Below, in pieces: positions 45,896 through 53,406 of a stretch of 64,000 nt of DNA (the stretch's first letter is position 1; each line of letters begins with the position of its first letter). Source of the DNA: RUG023 sp900315435 (GTDB lineage: Bacteria > Spirochaetota > Spirochaetia > Sphaerochaetales > Sphaerochaetaceae); assembly GCA_902788205.1 (NCBI GenBank), contig CADAJJ010000007.1, forward strand, positions 1-64,000. Direction: 5' to 3'. Both the position numbers and the translations under genes were made by a program. The notes beneath the pieces are model-generated. The model did no database searches and had not been told where the DNA came from. It worked only from the letters and a program-made list of their open reading frames with translations.

Positions 45896-45942
45896 ACACA
45901 ACATTCATGGTTGTAATCGTATGCGTACACCATATTTAGTGT
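45896..45942 (-). promoter_or_regulatory. Tandem NrdR boxes upstream of nrdJ
   Basis: ACACCATATTTAGTGT (45927-45942) matches the NrdR consensus and, read on the other strand, differs from the nrdD box by one base. A second, weaker box ACACAACATTCATGGT (45896-45911) starts exactly 31 bases away. The pair lies about 80-125 bases before the start codon. Confidence 0.78.
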
Positions 45943-46000
45943 TATACAACTTTCATAGCATTTTTCTGTATAGGGTATCTAAATGCTTGTGAACACAAGA

Positions 46001-46057
46001 AAACCTTTTCGGCAGGAACCTGCTGTTCCACGCGTTGTCCCAATGGGAAAAAGGTTT
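46001..46057. other. Predicted three-way-junction RNA or DNA element
   Basis: A perfect 9-bp closing stem, AAACCTTTT (46001-46009) with AAAAGGTTT (46049-46057), encloses two perfect hairpins: GGAAC-CTGCT-GTTCC (46015-46029) and TCCC-AAT-GGGA (46038-46048). The fold is possible on either strand. It lies about 185 bases before nrdJ. It matches no riboswitch class that I recognise. Confidence 0.45.
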
Positions 46058-46127
46058 CAGCAAAAGGGTGCTAGTGTTTTGCGTATGGAGAACCTTGGTG
46101 CAATGAAATGCATATCGGGCAAGAAAC

Positions 46128-46238
46128 AAAAAGCGCGCCCCCCGCTGTGTTCCGAGAGAGGAACAGATTGCATTTCCGCAATCCGAGAAAGAAAGAATGG
46201 TACTTCAGAGAAAATCCAAATTCGTGCAAAGGGGCGCG
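46128..46238 (-). ncRNA. Candidate structured RNA with own terminator between gdhA and nrdJ
   Basis: On the minus strand an 8-bp closing stem, CGCGCCCC (46231-46238) with GGGGCGCG (46134-46141), encloses two tandem perfect 6-bp hairpins, GATTGC/GCAATC (46066 region: 46166-46183) and TGTTCC/GGAACA (46148-46165), and CTTTTTG follows. No promoter is clear, so it may be a processed 3' part of the gdhA message. Not a known family to me. Confidence 0.4.
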
Positions 46239-46244
46239 AAAATC

Positions 46245-46302
46245 CGAAACAAAAAAACAGGGAATGGCCGCAAACGGGACCGCCAGGCCCTCGCTGCGGC
46301 CA
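46245..46302 (-). terminator. Terminator region of gdhA
   Basis: On the minus strand TGGCCGC (46296-46302) pairs with GCGGCCA (46265-46271), followed by TTCCCTG and a run of seven T. The T run is a few bases away from the stem. Confidence 0.5.
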
Positions 46303-46317
46303 CTCACTCGTGGCACC

Positions 46318-47655
46318 TCAGTACCCGAGCTGGAGCATGGCGTCAGCAACCTTCTTGAAGCCGGCGATATTGGCTCCCTTCACATAGTTGATGTAGCCAT
46401 CCTTTTCCTTGCCGTTGGCCACACACTGGTCATGAATCGATTTCATGATGTGGTGCAACCGCTGGTCAACCTCTTCGGCCGTCCAAGGCAGATGCTCGGC
46501 GTTCTGGCTCATCTCCAGTCCGGAACAGGCGACTCCGCCGGCATTGGCGGCTTTGCCCGGGGCGAACGGGATGCGATGCTCGATGAAGTACTTGACCGCG
46601 TCAGCCTGGCAACCCATGTTGCTGGTCTCCACGACGTATTTCACGCCGTTCTTGACCAGCGTCTTGGCGTCCTCGAGCCCCAGCTCGTTCTGGATGGCGC
46701 AGGTAAAGGCCATGTCGACCGGCAGTTCCCAAGGTTTTTTGCCGGGAACGAACTTGCAGTGGAACTTCTCGGCATACGGGGCGACGACATCGTTGTTGGA
46801 GGTGCGAAGCTGTTTCATGAACTCCCATTTCTCCGGAGTGCCGACACCCTCCTCGTCGACGATGTAGCCGTCAGGTCCGCTGATGGTCACCACCTTCGCT
46901 CCCAGTTCGGTCGCCTTGACGCACGCGCCCCAGGCGACGTTGCCGAAACCGCTGACGGAGATCCTTTTGCCTTTGAAACTGTCCCCGTGCTCCTTCAGGA
47001 TCTCGTTGGCGAAGTACATGGTGCCGTAGCCGGTCGCCTCGGGACGCACCAGGCTCCCGCCGATGGACAAGCCTTTGCCCGTCAGGACTGCGGCGTTCTC
47101 GTTGCGAAGGCGCTTGTACTGGCCATAAAGGAATCCGATCTCGCGCCCGGCGACACCGATGTCACCGGCAGGGACATCCTGGTCCGGTCCAATATATTTC
47201 TGCAGTTCGGTCATGAAGGAACGGCAGAAGCGCATGATCTCGGCGTTGCTGCGGCCGCGGGGGTCAAAATCGCTGCCACCCTTTCCACCGCCCATCGGCA
47301 ATGTGGTCAGGCTGTTCTTGAAGGTTTGCTCGAAGCCAAGGAACTTCAACGTCCCGAGGGTGACGGAGCGATGGAAACGCAGGCCGCCCTTATAGGGCCC
47401 GATTGCGTTGTTGAACTGGACGCGGTAGCCACGGTTGGTGTGGATATGGCCCTCGTCGTCCTCCCAGTCCACCCGGAAGGTGATGACGCGGTCTGGCTCG
47501 GTAATCCGCTCCAGGATGTTGTTCGCTTCGTACGCGGGATTCGCATTGACGAAGTCGATGACACTCTCGATCACTTCGCGGACAGCCTGGATAAACTCGG
47601 GCTGCGCGGGGTTTCGTTTCTCCAGCTCAGCCATGAAAGGTTCCAACTGATACAT
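46318..47655 (-). CDS. gdhA: Glutamate dehydrogenase (probably NADP-specific)
   Basis: A 445-residue enzyme of the hexameric small GDH type; makes glutamate from 2-oxoglutarate and ammonia. Substrate site: GPYKGGLRFH, with Lys in PMGGGKGGSDFDP; then AGREIGFLYGQYKRL and GGSLVRPEATGYG. The nucleotide fold is SVSGFGNVAWGA. The 445-residue length and GSLVRPEATGYG fit NADP-specific GDH. AAGGAG is seven bases before the ATG. Single gene. Confidence 0.97.
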   Translation of the reverse strand: MYQLEPFMAELEKRNPAQPEFIQAVREVIESVIDFVNANPAYEANNILERITEPDRVITFRVDWEDDEGHIHTNRGYRVQFNNAIGPYKGGLRFHRSVTLGTLKFLGFEQTFKNSLTTLPMGGGKGGSDFDPRGRSNAEIMRFCRSFMTELQKYIGPDQDVPAGDIGVAGREIGFLYGQYKRLRNENAAVLTGKGLSIGGSLVRPEATGYGTMYFANEILKEHGDSFKGKRISVSGFGNVAWGACVKATELGAKVVTISGPDGYIVDEEGVGTPEKWEFMKQLRTSNNDVVAPYAEKFHCKFVPGKKPWELPVDMAFTCAIQNELGLEDAKTLVKNGVKYVVETSNMGCQADAVKYFIEHRIPFAPGKAANAGGVACSGLEMSQNAEHLPWTAEEVDQRLHHIMKSIHDQCVANGKEKDGYINYVKGANIAGFKKVADAMLQLGY

Positions 47656-47677
47656 GACTTGACTCCTTTATGGTTCC

Positions 47678-47706
47678 AGCCTAAACCCGCATTTTCCAAT
47701 GGTCAA
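47678..47706 (-). promoter_or_regulatory. Promoter of gdhA
   Basis: On the minus strand TTGACC (47701-47706), 17 bases, TAGGCT (47678-47683), about 22 bases before the ATG. Confidence 0.65.
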
Positions 47707-47838
47707 CAAAAATGTTGTATCCAGCAATATTTTCATTGGTTTTTACACTTTCCAACAGTTTCGTACGATTATTTCGACAGATTTCATCTTTTTAGACAAA
47801 ATTATATAATTCCAAACCACGTCGGTCGATTCCAGTGC

Positions 47839-47844
47839 TACAAT
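47839..47844 (+). promoter_or_regulatory. -10 box of the receiver-PEP/pyruvate-binding gene
   Basis: TACAAT ends six bases before the ATG at 47851, with no ribosome site between. The -35 region is poor. Confidence 0.45.
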
Positions 47845-47850
47845 TTTTCC

Positions 47851-50706
47851 ATGATGGTTCAGGACCCGACATGGAAGCCTTTTGACCAGTTGATGCAGAA
47901 GCATATCTACCACGTGCTGCTCGTCACCAGCGATTACGACCGGTTCCTCATCGAGGAAGACGGACGTATCGAGGAGGTCCTGTATGAGGAATATACCCAG
48001 CTGGGACTCTCCACTCCCCCGACCTTGAGCTTCGCTTCCAGCGCAGGAGAAGCGCTGGCCCTGGTGCGCTCCGGCAGCTTCGGACTGGTAATCACCATGG
48101 TCGACCTGGACGAGAACCTGCAAAGCCTCTGCCACGAGATCAAGTGCATCCAGCCAGGGCTTCCGGTCATCGTTCTCTCCCCCTCGGCAAGCCACAGGCG
48201 GAACCCGGAGATGCACCACCTCAAGGAAGCCGACTACCTCTTCTACTGGCAGGGGAACCCCCGCATTTTCCTAGCGATGGTCAAACTGGTCGAGGACCGG
48301 ATGAACCTGGAGCACGACACCCAAGTCGCCGACGTGCAGGCAATCATCCTGGTCGAGGACTCGGTCCGTTTCTACAGCTCCTACCTGCCGTTGATGTACA
48401 CCTGCCTGATCGACAACAACAACTCCACCATCCTGGAGGCGCTGAACGACTGGGGCAAGCATCTGCGCATGCGCGGCCGCCCCAAGATCCTGCTGGCGGG
48501 CAATTATGAAGAAGCGTGGGACTTGCTCACCCGGTATCGAGACCACATCCTCGGCCTGATCAGCGACATATCCTTCGACAGGGCCGGGATCCATGACAAT
48601 GATGCGGGCTTCCGGCTGGCAGAGGCGGTCCACCACGAGAATCCGGAGATTCCCATAGCCCTGCAGAGCACCGACCTGGCCCACCAGAAGCGGGCCTGGA
48701 GCGAAGGTTTCACATTCCTGTGGAAGCAGTCCCCTACCCTGCTCTCAGACTTGTACGACTATATGAACCGCGAGTATGGCTTCGGGGCCTTCGTCTTTCG
48801 CGACCCACGCACAGGAAAGGAAATCGCCCGGGCGGCCTCGATGAAAGAGCTGCAGAAAGTACTTCCGGGAATCGACCCCGCCAGCTTCGCCTTCCACAGC
48901 GCCCGCAACGACTTTTCCCGTTGGCTACGTGCCCAAGGGCTGTTCAGCCTTGCCCGGCAAGTCCATGCCATCAAGCTCTCCAAGAATCCTGAAGAGACCA
49001 GACGGCAAATCACCGAGACAATCCGGGGCTACCGGGAAAGCAGGAGCCGCCGCACGTTGACCCAGTTCGACCGCGGCTCTTTCGACGAGACAATCTACTT
49101 CAGCCGCATCGGTACCGGCTCCCTCGGCGGCAAGGGGCGCGCCTTGGCTTTCATCGACCAAGAGCTACGTTCCAGCGGGCTGATGGAAAAGTGGAAGGAA
49201 CAACACCTGTCCATCCCTCCCACGGTAGTGCTTTGCACCGATCTGTTCCGGAACTTCCTCGATGTCCATGACCTGACAAGCCAGCTTACCGGCATGCGGG
49301 ACGACCGGGATATCGACCGTCTGTTCCTCAGCCAGAACATCGGAAAGGAGCTCGAGGCAGATTTGCAGGCGTTGCTCGCCGTCTGGAAGATGCCGCTTGC
49401 CGTCCGCTCCTCCTCGCTGTTGGAGGATTCCCACTTCCAGCCTTTTGCGGGAGTGTATGACACCTGCATGCTCTCCAGCAAAGGAGATGAAACGAGCCGC
49501 CTGGCGGAACTGGAGGATGCCATACGGTGTGTCTGGGCCTCGGCCTTCCACAAGAAGGCGAGAAGCTACCTGAAGGCGACCGAGCATATGCAGGAGGAAG
49601 AGGAGATGGCGGTCGTCATCCAGCCCGTGGTCGGCTCCTGGTGGGGCAATCTGTATTACCCTACGGCCGGTGGTGTCGCCCGTTCGCTGGACTTCTGGCC
49701 CATGCCGGGCACCACGCCGAAAGACGGCGTGGCCCAGCTCGCCTTCGGGCTAGGCAAGACGGTGGTGGATGGATTGCCCTCCCTGCGCTTCTGCCCCAAG
49801 CACCCCAAGAAAGAGATGCCACAGAAACGGCAGGAACGTTTTTTCGCCTTGGAGAACCATCCTTTCGACCCACTTGGAGAGGGAGACGAGCACGTCGTCC
49901 TCAAAAGCATACAGGAGGCCGAGGGAGCCTCGCTGTCCAGTGCCGCCACCGTATTGGCCGACGGGCAGGAAAGCGAATGCGCCACCGACAGCGGCATCCG
50001 GCTGGTCACCTTCCACGGCATGCTCCGCTACGAAAGCTTCCCGGTTGCCGCCATTGTCACCGACCTGCTCGCCCTAGGCGAGGGGGCGATGCACACCCCT
50101 GTGGAGATCGAGTTCGCCATCAACCTGCCTTCCACCACCTTCACCCTGCTGCAGATCCGTCCGATCGCCATGGCGGGTGAAGAGGAAGAGGTCCATATCT
50201 CCTCCGAGGAACAGAAAGAATCCCTGCTCTACGCCGACCTGGTAATCGGCAATGGGCGGGTCTCTGGAATCAAGGACCTGGTGGCCTTGGATATGGAAGC
50301 CTTCGACCGGAGCAAGATGGCGGAAATGGCGCTGGAACTGGAAGCATTGAACCAAGGCATGGATGGCGCTCCCTATGCGCTGGTTGCGGCCGGAAGGATT
50401 GGCTCCAGCGATCCAAGCCAAGGGATTCCAGTCACCTGGAGCCAGATTTCCACCTGTCAGGTGCTGGTGGAGCTCCGGCTGCCGGCCCTGCATGTCGACC
50501 CAAGCCAAGGTTCCCATTTCTTCCAGAACCTGACAAGCCTAGGCTGCTTCGCGCTGACTGCCAGTCTGGAGAACTGGCATCCCGAACGGCTGGAAACGGC
50601 ACATGCCGTCGCGAGGACGGCACATTTCACACGCTGGCATTTCGGAAACGACCTGACCATCAAGGTCGACGGCAGGGGCGGACAGGCGGTTATCTCCCTT
50701 GGGTAG
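47851..50706 (+). CDS. Receiver-domain protein fused to a PEP/pyruvate-binding (PPDK N-terminal-like) domain
   Basis: A 951-residue cytoplasmic protein. Residues about 15-150 form a degenerate receiver-like domain. Residues about 165-310 are a complete receiver: acidic pocket AIILVEDS, phospho-acceptor within LISDISFD, Ser/Thr in LQST and Lys in FLWKQ. After a helical linker, residues about 410-790 match the ATP-grasp-type domain of PEP synthase and pyruvate phosphate dikinase (TGSLGGKGRALAFI, PLAVRSSSLLEDSH, FAGVYDTCM, ending in FTLLQIRPIA). The phosphohistidine and PEP-binding domains of those enzymes are absent. It is probably a signalling protein or partial phosphotransferase. Similar fusions exist in Bacteroidetes and spirochaetes. 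Long upstream reading frame extensions are rejected as they cross gdhA. Confidence 0.82.
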   Translation: MMVQDPTWKPFDQLMQKHIYHVLLVTSDYDRFLIEEDGRIEEVLYEEYTQLGLSTPPTLSFASSAGEALALVRSGSFGLVITMVDLDENLQSLCHEIKCIQPGLPVIVLSPSASHRRNPEMHHLKEADYLFYWQGNPRIFLAMVKLVEDRMNLEHDTQVADVQAIILVEDSVRFYSSYLPLMYTCLIDNNNSTILEALNDWGKHLRMRGRPKILLAGNYEEAWDLLTRYRDHILGLISDISFDRAGIHDNDAGFRLAEAVHHENPEIPIALQSTDLAHQKRAWSEGFTFLWKQSPTLLSDLYDYMNREYGFGAFVFRDPRTGKEIARAASMKELQKVLPGIDPASFAFHSARNDFSRWLRAQGLFSLARQVHAIKLSKNPEETRRQITETIRGYRESRSRRTLTQFDRGSFDETIYFSRIGTGSLGGKGRALAFIDQELRSSGLMEKWKEQHLSIPPTVVLCTDLFRNFLDVHDLTSQLTGMRDDRDIDRLFLSQNIGKELEADLQALLAVWKMPLAVRSSSLLEDSHFQPFAGVYDTCMLSSKGDETSRLAELEDAIRCVWASAFHKKARSYLKATEHMQEEEEMAVVIQPVVGSWWGNLYYPTAGGVARSLDFWPMPGTTPKDGVAQLAFGLGKTVVDGLPSLRFCPKHPKKEMPQKRQERFFALENHPFDPLGEGDEHVVLKSIQEAEGASLSSAATVLADGQESECATDSGIRLVTFHGMLRYESFPVAAIVTDLLALGEGAMHTPVEIEFAINLPSTTFTLLQIRPIAMAGEEEEVHISSEEQKESLLYADLVIGNGRVSGIKDLVALDMEAFDRSKMAEMALELEALNQGMDGAPYALVAAGRIGSSDPSQGIPVTWSQISTCQVLVELRLPALHVDPSQGSHFFQNLTSLGCFALTASLENWHPERLETAHAVARTAHFTRWHFGNDLTIKVDGRGGQAVISLG

Positions 50707-51409
50707 GAGATTCCTTCTCTGCCTGGGTTTTCAATGCGTTCCACAAGTTGTCTTCCGGTGGCTCTGCCACGACCATCAGCGGCTGTTTCCTTACCGGATG
50801 CGTGAAGACGACGGAACGGGCGTGTAGGCAAATACCGCCATCGGGGTTGCTTCTCGCCGCCCCATATTTCAAATCTCCCTTGATATGGATGCCGATAGCC
50901 GCGAGCTGGGCGCGGATCTGGTGGTGGCGTCCGGTATGCAGGCGGATTTCCAGCAGGAAATAGCGCTCGCCTTTGGCGATGACCTTGTAGTCCAGCTTGG
51001 CCAATTTGGAACCCTGCTTCTCCACGGAAAACGCGACGCTCTTGTTGGTCTTGGAGTTGCGGGAAATATAATGGACCAGAGTCCCCTCGCTCTTCTCGGG
51101 AAGCTTGTCGACGATAGCCCAGTAGACCTTCTTCACGTCCTTGCCCTTGAAGGATTCGTTCATCCGGACCAGCGCCTTCTCGGTCTTGGTGTAGATGACG
51201 ATGCCGCTGGTCGGTCTGTCCAGCCGGTGGGGAATGCCCAGATAGACGTTTCCCTCCTTGTGATAGGTCTCCTTCAGGTAGGCCTTGACCTTGTCGGCCA
51301 GCGTCTCGTCGCCGCTCTCGTCACCTTGGACAAGCTCACCGGGGAGCTTGTTGATGACAACCAGATGGTTGTCTTCGAAAAGGATGCGATCCCTCAGCTC
51401 ACTCGGCAT
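50690..51409 (-). CDS. RluA-family pseudouridine synthase
   Basis: A 239-residue RNA-modifying enzyme. The catalytic motif is PHRLDRPTSGIVIYTKT with Asp near residue 65; FLLEIRLHTGRHHQIRAQ and HARSVVFTHPV are the further RluA/RluD blocks. No S4 domain is present. It overlaps parC by 11 bases and converges with the receiver/PEP gene with a 17-base overlap. The start is uncertain: the ATG at 51409 has GGAGG 11 bases upstream; in-frame ATGs at 51427-51436 inside parC are alternatives. The target is probably a 23S rRNA or tRNA uridine. Confidence 0.88.
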   Translation of the reverse strand: MPSELRDRILFEDNHLVVINKLPGELVQGDESGDETLADKVKAYLKETYHKEGNVYLGIPHRLDRPTSGIVIYTKTEKALVRMNESFKGKDVKKVYWAIVDKLPEKSEGTLVHYISRNSKTNKSVAFSVEKQGSKLAKLDYKVIAKGERYFLLEIRLHTGRHHQIRAQLAAIGIHIKGDLKYGAARSNPDGGICLHARSVVFTHPVRKQPLMVVAEPPEDNLWNALKTQAEKESPTQGR

Positions 51410-53405
51410 GGTCGTCAGAGCCTCCATCCTCATCATCGAACAGCGTAGGTGCTCCGCCAGAGACCACTTCCTTGACCGCCCGCAGATGCAGGCTGGCGAT
51501 TTCCTTGACTGTCAGGCGATAGCCGCGGGCTTTGACGCCACGCACCGGGTAGTCGCTGAAGTAGAACTTCTCCTCCTTGATGCGAAGGCCGGGCTTCGGC
51601 TTGTACTCCACCTTGACCTCGGCGTTGTCCACCGTGGAGAGCTTGAGCAGCTTGAAGTTCCCTTCGGGAAGAATCTGGTACGGCTTGTTCAGTTGCCAGC
51701 TGGTAATCTGGAACCGCTTGAGGAAGAGGTACTTGTAGTTCTTCTCCTGGTAGAGCAGCGTGAAGGTGGTCTTGGCCAGCTCTTCCTTGTCGGCGAAAAC
51801 GCAGTAGAGCATCCCCTTTCCTACGAATTCCTTGTCCGGCACATCCTCGACCGTGTAGGTGCCATCCTTGCGGATGACGAGGATACGGTCGAACTCGCTG
51901 ACCTTCAGCACGGTCTGGCCGTCCTTCACGTCATAGCCGAGATAGCCGTTGTTGGCATCGTAGTTCAGGTTCTTGTCCCGCTGGGCCACCTGCTTCACAT
52001 CCACCATCTCGAAGCTCTTGATGGTAGTGCGGCGCTTGACTCCGCCACGCTTCTCCTTCTGGTCGCGGATCATCTTCTTCAAGTCGTCGATATACCCCAG
52101 CGTGTACTCCTTCAGGTGGCCGAGCTTGTAATCGGCATCCTGGATCTGCTGGTTGATCGTCTCAATCTGCTTCCGGTTCTGGTTGATGTCGAAAAGCGAG
52201 ATCCTGCGGATGGGAATCTTCAAGAGCCGCTCGACATCGTCGTGGCTGATCGGCCTGAGCAACTGGTCGGCAAAAGGCTTGAAGCCGGTGACGACCGCCT
52301 TCTCCACCTCTTCAGCCGTCTTCTTGGACTCGATACGCTTGTAGATCCGTTCCTCGATGAAGATGCGGTCCAGAGTGCGGGCGTGCAGGTCCTCGAACAG
52401 ATGCTTTTTCCGGAGCTCCTGCTCCTCCTTCAGTACCTCCATCAGGTGCGCAGCATGGAAATTGACGATCTCGGTGATGGTCATCTGCACCGGCAGGTCG
52501 TCCTTGATGACCAGCGGGTTGACGCTGATCTTCGTCTCGCAGGCTGTGTAGGCGTACAGCGCATTGATGAAATCGCTGGTGACGGAGACCCCACGCGGCA
52601 GGTCGATCTCGATATTGGCCTTGTCGGTGGTATAATCCGTTACCGACGAAATCTTCAGTTTTCCGCTCTTCGACGCCTTGGAAATCGAGTCGATCATCAT
52701 CTCGCTGGTGACCGAATAGGGAAGCTCCTCGATGATGACCCGTTTCGGATCCGAGGTATTGAGCTTTGCGCGGATGACTACCTTTCCCTTGCCGTCCTGA
52801 TAGTCGGAGACATCCATGATGCCTCCGGTCGGACAATCGGGATACAGAGAGAACGGCCTGCCGTCTACGGCGGCCTTGACCGCGTCCATCACCTCCATCG
52901 GGTTATGGGGCAGGATTGTCGTGCTCATGCCGACGGCGATGCCCTCGGTACCTTGGATCAACACGACGGGAATCTTCGCAGGGAAGGCGATCGGTTCCTT
53001 GCTACGTCCATCATAACTGGCGACGTAGGTGGTGATTTCCGGGTTGTAGAGCACTTCCTTGGCCAGAGGAAGCAAACGGCACTCGATGTACCGGGAGGCC
53101 GCAGCCGGCTCGCCGGTAAGGATGTTGCCATAGTTCCCCTGACGCTCGATGAACAGGTCGTAGTTGGCCAGCGTGACCAAAGCGCCGTAGATTGAGGCAT
53201 CACCATGGGGATGGTACTTCATCGCTTCTCCGACGACGTTGGCCACCTTGTGGAACTTGCCGTCATCCATCGTCATCAGCGTATGGATGATGCGGCGGTG
53301 CACCGGCTTCAGGCCGTCAACCAGATCGGGAATCGCCCGCTCGCGAATGACGTAGGAGGCGTACTGCAGGAAATAGTCCTTGTAGAGTTGCGGTGCTTGC
53401 GCCAT
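51399..53405 (-). CDS. parC: DNA topoisomerase IV subunit A
   Basis: A 668-residue type IIA topoisomerase breakage subunit. The active Tyr106 is in AAASRYIE; YHPHGDASIYGALV is the quinolone-region helix, with Ser in the usual place; IPVVLIQGTEGIAVGMSTTI follows. The C-terminal region (470-650) is a shortened beta-pinwheel without a GyrA box, which favours ParC over GyrA. It follows parE after one base. The acidic tail (DDEDGGSDDHAE) is notable. Confidence 0.93.
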   Translation of the reverse strand: MAQAPQLYKDYFLQYASYVIRERAIPDLVDGLKPVHRRIIHTLMTMDDGKFHKVANVVGEAMKYHPHGDASIYGALVTLANYDLFIERQGNYGNILTGEPAAASRYIECRLLPLAKEVLYNPEITTYVASYDGRSKEPIAFPAKIPVVLIQGTEGIAVGMSTTILPHNPMEVMDAVKAAVDGRPFSLYPDCPTGGIMDVSDYQDGKGKVVIRAKLNTSDPKRVIIEELPYSVTSEMMIDSISKASKSGKLKISSVTDYTTDKANIEIDLPRGVSVTSDFINALYAYTACETKISVNPLVIKDDLPVQMTITEIVNFHAAHLMEVLKEEQELRKKHLFEDLHARTLDRIFIEERIYKRIESKKTAEEVEKAVVTGFKPFADQLLRPISHDDVERLLKIPIRRISLFDINQNRKQIETINQQIQDADYKLGHLKEYTLGYIDDLKKMIRDQKEKRGGVKRRTTIKSFEMVDVKQVAQRDKNLNYDANNGYLGYDVKDGQTVLKVSEFDRILVIRKDGTYTVEDVPDKEFVGKGMLYCVFADKEELAKTTFTLLYQEKNYKYLFLKRFQITSWQLNKPYQILPEGNFKLLKLSTVDNAEVKVEYKPKPGLRIKEEKFYFSDYPVRGVKARGYRLTVKEIASLHLRAVKEVVSGGAPTLFDDEDGGSDDHAE

Positions 53406-53406
53406 G

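Noticed and set aside
43257..46238. GCGCCCC/GGGGCGC hairpins near nrdJ as members of a dispersed repeat family
   Set aside because: Only the short GC stem is shared; loops and flanks are unrelated, so chance similarity of terminator-like stems is the simpler view.
46108..47850. Upstream extension of the receiver/PEP gene by 581 codons
   Set aside because: It runs antisense through gdhA and its promoter; the receiver fold starts only after 47851, next to a -10 box.
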